NCBI GenBank assembly: GCA_015657435.1
Contig: JADLKH010000001.1
Location: 328,149 to 341,473, forward strand
Length of the DNA stretch: 13,325 nucleotides
Direction: 5' to 3'
From: Synergistales bacterium
GTDB taxonomy: Bacteria; Synergistota; Synergistia; Synergistales; 79-D21
The notes beneath the pieces are model-generated. The model saw only the letters and a list, made by a program, of their open reading frames with translations. It was not told the DNA's origin and made no database searches. This document shows, one piece after another, positions 1 to 6,272 of this stretch. Position 1 is the stretch's first letter; each line of letters begins with the position of its first letter. The position numbers and the translations under genes are program-made.

Positions 1-186
1 CCCGTCACATGCGATGTCGGCGCTGATGTTCGCTCCGGCAAGCAGCGTGGCACCGCTCCGGCTGGCTTTCCCGCGGGAAAGCACGAGCGTTTTGGCTCCT
101 GCTGCGGCAGAGCCGATTGCGGCCCGGAGGCCTCCACCTCCGCTCCCCACAACAATGACTTCATATTCCGCAACTTTCGGGATCAT
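1..186 (-). CDS. FAD-dependent oxidoreductase, fumarate reductase/SdhA-like (N-terminus only)
   Basis: The first 62 residues of a flavoprotein are visible; the gene runs off the left edge. Residues 8-24 form a beta strand and glycine-rich Rossmann turn (EVIVVGSGGGGLRAA), the dinucleotide-binding motif for the FAD ADP moiety. The following KTLVLSRGKASRSGAT...AGANISAD matches the flavin-contacting segment of the fumarate reductase/succinate dehydrogenase flavoprotein family. The ATG at 184-186 was chosen because GGGGGGAGAGGAAG ends three bases upstream and the Rossmann strand starts at residue 9, usual for the family. Anaerobes carry many paralogues acting on fumarate-like or enoate substrates, so the substrate cannot be named. 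Its promoter region holds two inverted repeats also found in front of the adjacent marR gene, suggesting MarR control. Family membership is fairly sure; L-aspartate oxidase or another FAD_binding_2 member cannot be excluded. Confidence 0.8.
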   Translation of the reverse strand, partial: MIPKVAEYEVIVVGSGGGGLRAAIGSAAAGAKTLVLSRGKASRSGATLLAGANISADIACDG

Positions 187-207
187 CCCTTCCTCTCCCC
201 CCATATG

Positions 208-222
208 GTTTCCTAATGAAAC
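208..222. promoter_or_regulatory. Inverted repeat, candidate MarR operator O1
   Basis: GTTTC-CTAAT-GAAAC, a perfect 5-base inverted repeat with a 5-base spacer. It overlaps the proposed -10 of the flavoprotein promoter and ends 22 bases before its start codon. Binding there would block transcription. The reverse complement (GTTTCATTAGGAAAC) is nearly identical to the second site at 256-270. Confidence 0.55.
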
Positions 223-250
223 TATAAATGCAAAAAAATAACGGCTTCAA
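221..250 (-). promoter_or_regulatory. Candidate sigma70-type promoter of the flavoprotein gene
   Basis: Read on the minus strand: TTGAAG (245-250), an 18-base AT-rich spacer, then TATAGT (221-226). The hexamers resemble the consensus and are placed correctly about 35 bases before the start codon. The promoter is bracketed by inverted repeats at 208-222 and 256-270. Confidence 0.55.
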
Positions 251-255
251 AGATT

Positions 256-270
256 GTTTCCATTAGAAAC
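256..270. promoter_or_regulatory. Inverted repeat, candidate MarR operator O2
   Basis: GTTTC-CATTA-GAAAC, a 5-base inverted repeat with a 5-base spacer, lying directly upstream of the proposed -35. Its centre is 48 bases from that of the O1 site, so the two copies bracket the promoter. Confidence 0.55.
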
Positions 271-275
271 ACCCG

Positions 276-293
276 GCCCAAAAAAATTTGGGC
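276..293 (-). terminator. Hairpin after marR, possible weak terminator
   Basis: GCCCAAA-AAAA-TTTGGGC is a perfect 7-base-pair stem with a 4-base loop, 33 bases beyond the marR stop. No T-tract follows outside the stem on the minus strand, so intrinsic termination is only a possibility. Confidence 0.3.
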
Positions 294-326
294 GCTTCCA
301 CTCCCCTTTCCTTTCAAGACAACTCC

Positions 327-785
327 TCACGGAGAAACGTAGTCCTGCAAATACTCCCTATACATCCTCACAAAGCCTAGAATAAACTTCTTTTCCCGCT
401 CGGTGTATTCCTGATACTTTTTGTGTGTCCCGGCGCTTTTCCTCTCATGGTATTCGTAATGTCCCTCGAAAGCCCTTCGCCCCAACGGGGTCAGCCGGAA
501 AAAGACCTCCTTCCGGTTGTCGCTGTTCTGATGACGCTCAATAAAGCTCAACTTCTCTAGCTTGGAGATCATTTTCGAGACAGTTCCCTTGGTGAAGCCG
601 CTCAACTCCGCGAGCTGGGTGAGGTTGAAATCGGGATGGTTTTCGATCGCCTCGATCAGATGGATTTCCCTCATGTACAACAAGACCCCACAATTCCCGT
701 AATCGTGAGGGTTTTTCATGACCTGCCTTCCAACCTCGAGAAGGGCATCCACCGCTTCGTCCAGTTCCTTCGTGAACTTTTCCAT
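327..785 (-). CDS. MarR-family transcriptional regulator
   Basis: 152 residues, the usual MarR size. The winged helix-turn-helix covers about residues 40-110: FNLTQLAELSGFTKGTVSKMISKLEKLSFIERHQNSDNRKEVFFRLTPLGRRAF shows the recognition helix (TKGTVSKMISKLE), the wing with the hallmark D-N-R-K, and the L-T-P-L-G turn after it. Flanking helices would form the dimer and ligand pocket. The ATG at 783-785 has GAGGAG seven bases upstream. A good promoter precedes it, with an inverted repeat just downstream of the likely transcription start, so autorepression is likely. The same repeat occurs twice before the neighbouring flavoprotein gene, its probable target. The ligand is unknown; MarR proteins often sense phenolic or oxidising compounds. 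Confidence 0.93.
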   Translation of the reverse strand: MEKFTKELDEAVDALLEVGRQVMKNPHDYGNCGVLLYMREIHLIEAIENHPDFNLTQLAELSGFTKGTVSKMISKLEKLSFIERHQNSDNRKEVFFRLTPLGRRAFEGHYEYHERKSAGTHKKYQEYTEREKKFILGFVRMYREYLQDYVSP

Positions 786-801
786 GGGATCTCCTCGTAT
801 T

Positions 802-815
802 GTTTCTTCAGAAAC
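802..815. promoter_or_regulatory. Inverted repeat, candidate MarR auto-operator
   Basis: GTTTC-TTCA-GAAAC, the same arms as the sites at 208-222 and 256-270 but with a 4-base spacer. It sits between the proposed -10 (828-833) and the marR start codon, where binding would block early elongation or initiation. Confidence 0.5.
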
Positions 816-827
816 TATTCTCTGATC

Positions 828-856
828 ATGTTATGTCCTCCGCTGCATTTCGTCAA
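828..856 (-). promoter_or_regulatory. Candidate sigma70-type promoter of marR
   Basis: On the minus strand TTGACG (851-856), a 17-base spacer, then TAACAT (828-833). The -35 is one base from consensus and the spacing is ideal. The start codon lies about 43 bases downstream of the -10. Confidence 0.6.
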
Positions 857-954
857 GCGACGGATCCACGGAGGACTCGCCTAAAGCTACAGGCGAAAAA
901 AGCGGACCGTTTTCCCCCTATCCGGCAAAGAGTTGTGAAACCCGAGCTCCTCGG

Positions 955-1222
955 CTAGCCTCCCACCTTCGTCACGCGGGAGGCGATCCCCGACGCGGCG
1001 TGATCGTTGCTGATTCCCGCAAGCGCCGCGATCTTTCCCGTTGAGAACGTTTCCCCTCCTTACCGGATCGACGTGCCGGGGGGGAACATCCTGGATGTGT
1101 CCCTTCCTAACGATGCCGGAGATCCACCAAGAGCCCCTCCAGAGTCCGCCCTCTCTTCGGGTTTTAGGAGAACCCTTCCGATCAGGACCCGAGCCATCCG
1201 CCTTGCTACCTACCCGTTCCAT
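955..1222 (-). pseudogene. Possible decayed ortA (2-amino-4-oxopentanoate thiolase alpha subunit)
   Basis: No intact gene fits the 370 bases between ord and the marR promoter. On the minus strand a frame opening MERVGSKADGS (from 1222) appears to shift into a second frame starting ATG at 1195-1197, which reads MARVLIGRVLLKPEERA. That resembles the conserved N-terminal part of OrtA (W-V-x-I-x-x-I/V-V-L-x-P-x-x-R-A-P), as I recall the family. The second frame is cut by TAA at 1060-1062 and continues G-E-T-F-S-T-G-K-I-A-A-L to TAG at 955-957, about the right total length (roughly 90 codons against about 100). ortA normally follows ord directly in ornithine operons, and this lies right behind ord. 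The similarity is short and from memory, so this is a hypothesis; plain intergenic sequence is the alternative. Confidence 0.35.
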
Positions 1223-1258
1223 AAAGAAAACCTTCTTCCGGAAAGCCTGGAAGTGAAT

Positions 1259-2290
1259 CTAGGAAATACGCCGGTAATCGCCCATGTAGGAGAAGGGCAC
1301 CGGTAGATCGAGCATCGTGATCAGGCCCGGTTTCGATTTCAAAACAAGAGGGATGCAGTTCACAAGAAGAGCGATCGTCCCGATTCCGCCCGGGATTTCC
1401 GGCTTGATCTCCAGCCGGATGTCCGGCGTCCCGGTGATTTCGATCGAATCTCCGGTATCGATCCCCTCAAGCTGGGGGTGGATCTGTTGGGGATGGAGCA
1501 TTTCGACCACCAGTTCGTCGCCCCTGAACCCGTAACCGGTCTGTCTGCAACCCGCCACCATGCCCGGCTCAACGACGATCCCCTTCTCTTCCCGCCGCAC
1601 CTTCGACACGATCGGCTCACGCCCCTGGTCGATCCGATCGACTCCAAGACCCAGGGCATCGGAAATCATGTGGATCGACTGGACAAAACCCACGTGCCCC
1701 TCCACCGTGCCCGCGCGGATTCCTTCCCGGAATGCCTCTTCCGTCATCCCGACCCCCTGTTCGTGAAGGACCGTCGGACCGAAGGGGGAGAGATCATTGA
1801 CACGCGTCACCTTCACCTTTCGAACATCCATACACGCCCCGGAAAGCGCCACAACCAAAAGATCCATGACGAAGCCCGGATTGATCCCCGTTCCGAGGAC
1901 AGCGACCCCCTTTTCGCACGCGAGGTCATCCATCTTCCGGCACAGTTCCGGCTCCGTGGGTCGGGGGTAAGCCATCTCCTCCGCGGTGGTGATGACGGGT
2001 TTTCCGTATTTCAGCACCTCCATGACACGGGGAAAGACGTCCCTCGTCATCGAGGCGGTCGCGATCAGGACGATGTCCGGATCCGCCTTCATGGCCTCTT
2101 CCAGGGTTGATACAACCGTGATCGCACGCTGCTGCGGGCAACCCGTCAGCGTGTCCAGAGTCCGCCCGATCTTTTCGGGCGACAGGTCAACCGCCCCCGC
2201 AACCTCGATCCCCTGTTTGCGCGAGATCATGCGGGCCACCCCGAGGCCCATGGCTCCCGCTCCCCATATGACGACTTTCAAAGGTTCCAT
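1259..2290 (-). CDS. ord: 2,4-diaminopentanoate dehydrogenase
   Basis: 343 residues, typical for the family. Ord oxidatively deaminates (2R,4S)-2,4-diaminopentanoate to 2-amino-4-oxopentanoate with NAD(P)+, the step after D-ornithine aminomutase in anaerobic ornithine fermentation. The N-terminus has a Rossmann fold resembling dihydrodipicolinate reductase: VVIWGAGAMGLGVARMI at residues 6-22, a strand ending in Asp (VDLSPEKIG) near 36, and I-T-T-A-E-E-M-A-Y-P near 100. The C-terminal part (VNDLSPFGPTVLHEQGVGMT to PGLITMLDLPVPFSYMGDYRR) matches the family's catalytic domain. ATG at 2288-2290 is the only start ahead of the Rossmann strand; its ribosome site is weak (AAGGGG about 11 bases upstream). 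None of oraS, oraE, orr or ortB is in the window, and the sequence directly downstream looks like a broken ortA, so the pathway may be dispersed or partly lost. Confidence 0.85.
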   Translation of the reverse strand: MEPLKVVIWGAGAMGLGVARMISRKQGIEVAGAVDLSPEKIGRTLDTLTGCPQQRAITVVSTLEEAMKADPDIVLIATASMTRDVFPRVMEVLKYGKPVITTAEEMAYPRPTEPELCRKMDDLACEKGVAVLGTGINPGFVMDLLVVALSGACMDVRKVKVTRVNDLSPFGPTVLHEQGVGMTEEAFREGIRAGTVEGHVGFVQSIHMISDALGLGVDRIDQGREPIVSKVRREEKGIVVEPGMVAGCRQTGYGFRGDELVVEMLHPQQIHPQLEGIDTGDSIEITGTPDIRLEIKPEIPGGIGTIALLVNCIPLVLKSKPGLITMLDLPVPFSYMGDYRRIS

Positions 2291-2507
2291 CTCGGCAAAG
2301 CCCCTTCCGTCGTTTCCCTATGATTAGATATTGCATCCAAAGCCGGACGACCTGTCCCGTCAGCGGCTACACGGCAACCAGGATCGGAATGGCTTTCATC
2401 ACCCCGCAGGTCTCCGCAAGAATCCAAACGAATTCTAGCCCGCCGCGCGAACCGATGACGAAACGGGTGGAATGAACGGTCCCCACCCTCAAACTGCCGG
2501 TCCTCTC

Positions 2508-3950
2508 CTAAACCGGCTTTTTGCCGGAGATCTTCCTTCCGATTCGATCATGGACTTCCTTCTTTTCTTCGCTCTCCAGGCTTTTCATGTACTTTTCCCG
2601 CCCGGCGGACTCCCAAACCGGATCGAAGGCCGCCTTGACCTCCACAGAATACCGGTCGATCTGCCCCGACATCTCCCCGAGGATCGTCTCCGCCCCCGGA
2701 TGCGTGGGCCGGGCGTGCTGGGAAGCCACGATTTCGCGCAGGACGTGGGGGTGGTCGATGATCATGCACGGGCGAAGCAGGTTGTCGTCGTCATAGGGCT
2801 GCGCGTCCCTGATCGCTTTGAAGAACGGACTTTCGATCACTTCCGTCAGGGATTTCCCGTGGATGTTGTCCACCGCGAAATGGGCGAACACGCAAGGTTC
2901 AACATCCCCGTTCGAAATGATATGGAAAAACCGCTCCCCCCCAGCCATGCAGCCATCGACATACGGTCCGTCATTCCAGAAATCGCCCAGGAAAATCGGC
3001 TTTTCGCGACGCCATTGCTCGACCCTTTCGTGAAGCTGTACCCGCTGCCTTGGGCTTGCCATCAGTGAAGGATCGGGGGAAAGGCCGGTGGGGATGTATT
3101 GGAAAAACCACCCGACGAGACACCCTTTTTCGAGCATCTGGTCCAGGAACCGGTCCGAGGTCAACTCCCCGGAGTTTTCGCTCGTGCAGGTCGCGCTGAA
3201 ACCGAAGAGAAGTCCCGCTTCCCGCAACCTGTCGAAGACCTCCATAACCCGCTTGTGCATCCCGGGACCACGGCGCCGATCCGTCGCGGCTTCATCCCCC
3301 TCGATGGAGACCATCAAAGCGACATTCCCCATCCTGAGGAGTCTTTGGACTACCCGGTCGTCAAGCAGAGTCCCGTTCGTGTAAACCTGGAAAAAGCAGT
3401 CGCCGTGCTTTTCCCACAAGTCGAGCAAATCCTCCCTCACAAAGCACTCCCCACCGGTGAAGGTAAAGAAAAACATCCCGAGATCCTTTGCTTCATTGAG
3501 GATCCGGTCGAGTTCCTGATAGGAAAGTTCTTCGTTCTTTCCGTATTCGGCCGCGTAGCACCCCCGACAGTGAAGGTTGCATCTCATCGTCGGGCTGATG
3601 ACGAGGAAATTGGGGAGGTGAATCTTCCTTGCCTTCTCCTGCCTATCCCGTATTCCCCGACCGAGGACGATGAAATTGACCAACAGGTTTGCGATCAGCT
3701 TTTCCCGGACATTCGGGTGCAGGCTTTCGAACGCTCTTTTGAAAACACCGATGAAGGGATGTCCCTCCCTCGCCATCCGGCTCATTTTTTCCATGCCTTC
3801 CCGATGGTATCTCGCGGGGGCAAGCGAGGAAATCAGCTTGAAAACTTCGGCAAGCTCCTCCTTGTCCCCCTTCTCGACCTTCCGCGCAATCTCCTCAAGT
3901 ACCCTGGCCGAGAGGGTCCCCTTTACCCTATCCAACAGAGTGAGTCCCAT
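2508..3950 (-). CDS. Radical SAM protein with SPASM-like C-terminal cysteines
   Basis: 480 residues from ATG 3948-3950. Residues 124-131 carry the radical SAM motif C-N-L-H-C-R-G-C, which holds the [4Fe-4S] cluster that cleaves S-adenosylmethionine; T-G-G-E at 165-168 is the SAM-binding glycine motif, followed by Y-T-N-G. Later cysteines in CMAGGERFFHIISNGDVEPC and LRPC resemble a SPASM/Twitch auxiliary cluster region. About 110 helical residues precede the core. The nearest described relatives are the MoaA/PqqE/AnSME group that modify peptides or cofactors, but no precursor peptide was found nearby, so the substrate is unknown. The open frame extends to a TTG at 4019, but the ATG at 3950 has AGAAGGGGG upstream and begins the coherent protein. 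The stop is TAG, and the frame stays open for 46 further codons to another TAG. Confidence 0.85.
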   Translation of the reverse strand: MGLTLLDRVKGTLSARVLEEIARKVEKGDKEELAEVFKLISSLAPARYHREGMEKMSRMAREGHPFIGVFKRAFESLHPNVREKLIANLLVNFIVLGRGIRDRQEKARKIHLPNFLVISPTMRCNLHCRGCYAAEYGKNEELSYQELDRILNEAKDLGMFFFTFTGGECFVREDLLDLWEKHGDCFFQVYTNGTLLDDRVVQRLLRMGNVALMVSIEGDEAATDRRRGPGMHKRVMEVFDRLREAGLLFGFSATCTSENSGELTSDRFLDQMLEKGCLVGWFFQYIPTGLSPDPSLMASPRQRVQLHERVEQWRREKPIFLGDFWNDGPYVDGCMAGGERFFHIISNGDVEPCVFAHFAVDNIHGKSLTEVIESPFFKAIRDAQPYDDDNLLRPCMIIDHPHVLREIVASQHARPTHPGAETILGEMSGQIDRYSVEVKAAFDPVWESAGREKYMKSLESEEKKEVHDRIGRKISGKKPV

Positions 3951-4339
3951 TTCAAACGCCCCCTTCTTTCTTGTCGATTTCCCCTTGTTGGTTCGCTGTC
4001 GAAGGGTGAAAAGCTCCAAGAAGATGCTTTCTCAGGGTTCAAGGTCCGCGAAGGAACGTCCGGTCGGAATGCGAGTGTCGTTCGAATATCGGCACGCCTC
4101 CCGTGTCTTGGGTCCCTGGGGAACATGATGAAAAGGGAAGATCGATCGCTGAACGATTTTTTCAGCTTCGTTCCTAAGGACACCCGGGCGAGCCGCAGGA
4201 AGGGATTAATTCGCCATGCATAGCTTGATTTTACCCCTTCCTCCGGCATAGCCCAAGCGATCGCGGCCTTTTCGGGCAGAAAGACCGCAGGATCGCTCTA
4301 CCCTCTTGCGGATCATTCGACCCTGTCTCAAGACAGCAA
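3951..4339. other. Intergenic stretch without a recognisable gene
   Basis: This is the leader side of the radical SAM gene. An open frame on the minus strand (3923-4249) has low-complexity, Arg/Ser-rich composition and no recognisable domain, and overlaps the radical SAM start out of frame, so it was not called. A small inverted repeat GCTGAA-N7-TTCAGC (4148-4166) and a short hairpin CTGTC-TCAA-GACAG, starting at 4323 and abutting the terminator that follows, are the only structures seen. No convincing promoter was identified. Confidence 0.5.
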
Positions 4340-4369
4340 GAAGGGCCTCCCGTTTCCTGGAGGCCCTTC
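4340..4369 (-). terminator. Rho-independent terminator of the yerC-zinc ribbon unit
   Basis: GAAGGGCCTCC, an 8-base loop, then GGAGGCCCTTC: a perfect 11-base-pair stem. On the minus strand it is followed by a T-rich run (TTGCTGTCTT). It lies 15 bases after the stop of the zinc-ribbon gene. Confidence 0.8.
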
Positions 4370-4383
4370 GCAGCGAAGGGAAC

Positions 4384-4650
4384 TTACCGGCTCCACCTCT
4401 TGAGGCCCGGCAAGAAAATCCTCATCTGTTCGATCTTTTCATGGGGGGCTCCCATTTCCTCCATGATCCCGGCACATTTTTCGATCATCCGTGCCACGGT
4501 GATATCGGGATCGGTGAAGCGTCCATCCTGGAAACAAAACCTGCAATAATCCTCGTTTCGGCTCCCATCCGCATTCGTGCCCAAATCTCGCGGATCCTCC
4601 ATCGGCATCCGGCAGCTTTGGCAAAACCGAAACATCCCACGCCCGCACAT
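4384..4650 (-). CDS. Small zinc-ribbon protein
   Basis: 88 residues. F-C-Q-S-C-R-M-P-M near the N-terminus and Y-C-R-F-C-F-Q-D-G about 25 residues later give two C-x2-C knuckles, with the linker L-G-T-N-A-D-G-S-R-N-E-D characteristic of the putative zinc ribbon family (Pfam Zn_ribbon_2-like, function unknown). The C-terminal half is helical and charged. Two starts are possible: ATG at 4650 (used here) or ATG at 4633-4635 giving MFRFCQSC, closer to how relatives begin; neither has a strong ribosome site. It follows the yerC-like regulator by 43 bases on the same strand and is closed by the terminator at 4340-4369, so the two are probably co-transcribed. A metal-binding or protein-interaction role is inferred only. 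Confidence 0.8.
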   Translation of the reverse strand: MCGRGMFRFCQSCRMPMEDPRDLGTNADGSRNEDYCRFCFQDGRFTDPDITVARMIEKCAGIMEEMGAPHEKIEQMRIFLPGLKRWSR

Positions 4651-4693
4651 TCCCGCTTCTCACTCCGGTCTGTCTGCAGGAAATCTTCGGGCC

Positions 4694-4987
4694 CTATCCC
4701 TGTTCCTTCATGCGCTCCAGAACCGCTTTATAGCCGTCCGCTCCGTATTCCAGAAACTTCTTGACCCGGCTGATCGTCGCCGTGCTGGCTCCCGTTTGCT
4801 GGGCAATCTGGGGATAGGTGTATCCCTCGCTGAGGAGCCGCGCAGTTTCAAGCCGCTGGGCCAATGCGCGGATCTCTCCGATCGTGGCGATATCCTCCAG
4901 ATAGCGATAGGCCTCATCAATTGTCTTAAGGGATAAAATCGAAGCACATAGTTGATCCGTTAACCGATCTTTCCACTTCTCTGCCAT
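4694..4987 (-). CDS. YerC/YecD family TrpR-related DNA-binding protein
   Basis: 97 residues from ATG 4985-4987. The pattern matches the Trp repressor superfamily: an N-terminal helical dimer part (LCASILSLKTIDEAYRYLED), then GEIRALAQRLETARLLSEGYTY and the helix-turn-helix PQIAQQTGASTATISRVKKFLEYG at about residues 58-81. S-T-A-T-I-S-R-V is the recognition helix signature shared with TrpR. The family is common in Gram-positive and other anaerobic bacteria and its target genes are mostly unknown; there is no sign of tryptophan genes here. A GTG at 4996 is also in frame, but GGAGG lies eight bases before ATG 4987, which decides the start. It leads a two-gene unit with the zinc-ribbon protein. 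Confidence 0.9.
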   Translation of the reverse strand: MAEKWKDRLTDQLCASILSLKTIDEAYRYLEDIATIGEIRALAQRLETARLLSEGYTYPQIAQQTGASTATISRVKKFLEYGADGYKAVLERMKEQG

Positions 4988-5036
4988 TTCTTTCACCTCC
5001 AGAGATCCTAACGCATTATCGGATCATATTGCATGG

Positions 5037-5066
5037 ATTGTATCACGTGTTTTCCATCCCACCCAA
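5037..5066 (-). promoter_or_regulatory. Possible promoter of the yerC-like gene
   Basis: On the minus strand TTGGGT (5061-5066), an 18-base spacer, then TACAAT (5037-5042), about 50 bases before the start codon. The -10 is good and the -35 only partial, so this is tentative. The rest of 4988-5238 shows no gene or RNA. Confidence 0.35.
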
Positions 5067-5238
5067 GCAGACCGAAATCTTAATACCACTTCACATCGTT
5101 GGGGACCAAACATTCGGGCCGAACCCTGCTTCCCGAAACAGAAAATCCGAAGCGTTGCGTCGGGAGACAGGCACAACAGGACTTTTCGCCGTCATGCCGT
5201 CACTTGCCGCTTGCGATCGAACATCCGGGCCGCTGGGG

Positions 5239-6150
5239 TCAGCCGGAAATACTTCCAGCGCTTGACAGTTCGGCCTGCTTTTTCCTGATCGCCGGGATCG
5301 TCTCGACAAGGATGACCCCTGTCAGGATCAGGGCGGACGCGATGAAAATCCGCGGCGTCATCGGTTCGTCCAGGAAGATGATCCCGAGGATGCTTCCGAA
5401 CAGGCTCGATGTGGAAAGCAGGATGGCGGCGTGCGTCGCGGTCGTGTATTTTTGGGCAACCGTCTGGAGGACAAGCGTCAGGGCAAACGCGATCGTGCCG
5501 GAGTAAACCAGCGCGATCCAGCCCGCCTTGCCGATATGGAGGGGGAAAGGCTCAAACAGGGCTGATACCGCGACGGCCAGCAGCATCCCCCCGAACGACT
5601 GCCAGCAGGACAGCCCGTAGGGATCCACGCCGGCTACATACTTTTGCACCAGGAGGATATACGCCGTTACGGACATCATGGAGGCAAAACCCCAAACATC
5701 TCCGATATTGACGGAGAAACCGCTGCCCAGCATCAGACCCGCCATGCCCGCAATGCAGAAGGCCACGGAGACAAGGACGTGCCATCCGGGAAACTGCCGG
5801 GTGAAAAACCAGACCAGAAGCGGAACGAAAACGACCGACATCGAGATGATGAACGACACGTTGCCCGCCGTGGTGGAAAGCAAGGCGATATTGGAGGTGA
5901 GATAGGCGAGGATGAAGACCATTCCCGCGAGGCTTCCGGCAACCTTGTCGCGCCGTTTCATCGCGAGCGCGCGCTTGCCGAAGAAGAGCGAGACGGTGAT
6001 CCAGGCAATGAAGAACCGGATCCCGCAGAACCAGAGAGGAGGGATGTCGTTCAGCGCATCGCGGATGACCACGTTGGTCGCGCCCCATAGAAAGGCCACG
6101 AGGAGGATCGAAAGGTCCCCCAGCAGCATGTAAAGCCGATTCTTCTCCAA
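5239..6150 (-). CDS. EamA-family (DMT superfamily) inner-membrane transporter
   Basis: 303 residues with about ten hydrophobic segments arranged as two EamA repeats: the first from residue 10 (ILLVAFLWGATNVVIRD, the typical repeat opening) to about 145, the second from VWGFASMMSVTAYILLVQKY to ILTGVILVETI. The second repeat has the family signature A-I-L-L-S-T-S-S-L-F-G-S-I-L-G-I-I-F-L-D-E. The C-terminus is a short charged tail. EamA proteins export or import amino acids, nucleosides and other small metabolites; the substrate cannot be read from sequence. The start is TTG at 6148-6150, with GGGGGGAG seven bases upstream; an ATG seven codons in is the alternative. It lies 122 bases downstream of the ketopantoate reductase-like gene on the same strand and may be co-transcribed with it. 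Confidence 0.92.
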   Translation of the reverse strand: MEKNRLYMLLGDLSILLVAFLWGATNVVIRDALNDIPPLWFCGIRFFIAWITVSLFFGKRALAMKRRDKVAGSLAGMVFILAYLTSNIALLSTTAGNVSFIISMSVVFVPLLVWFFTRQFPGWHVLVSVAFCIAGMAGLMLGSGFSVNIGDVWGFASMMSVTAYILLVQKYVAGVDPYGLSCWQSFGGMLLAVAVSALFEPFPLHIGKAGWIALVYSGTIAFALTLVLQTVAQKYTTATHAAILLSTSSLFGSILGIIFLDEPMTPRIFIASALILTGVILVETIPAIRKKQAELSSAGSISG

Positions 6151-6272
6151 GAAAGTACTCCCCCCACCCCGGAAGATCCTATTTTATCCCAATGACCCGG
6201 TTCCCTATTCCGTGGACCTCGTTGTCCAGCGCTTCCAATAGAGATGGATTGCCACCCTCCCCAAGGCTGTCG

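Noticed and set aside
887..1222. 111-codon minus-strand frame as an intact gene
   Set aside because: Only its first codons look meaningful (possible ortA start); the rest is Arg/Gly-rich and resembles nothing, which fits decay or non-coding DNA.
3099..4223. 374-codon plus-strand open frame opposite the radical SAM gene
   Set aside because: Antisense shadow of a conserved enzyme; no domain and no ribosome site seen.
3923..4249. 108-codon minus-strand frame upstream of the radical SAM gene
   Set aside because: Overlaps the radical SAM start out of frame, low-complexity basic composition, no recognisable family.
4988..5238. Possible RNA gene or riboswitch between the EamA and yerC-like genes
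   Set aside because: No cloverleaf, T-loop or recognised riboswitch core could be found on either strand.
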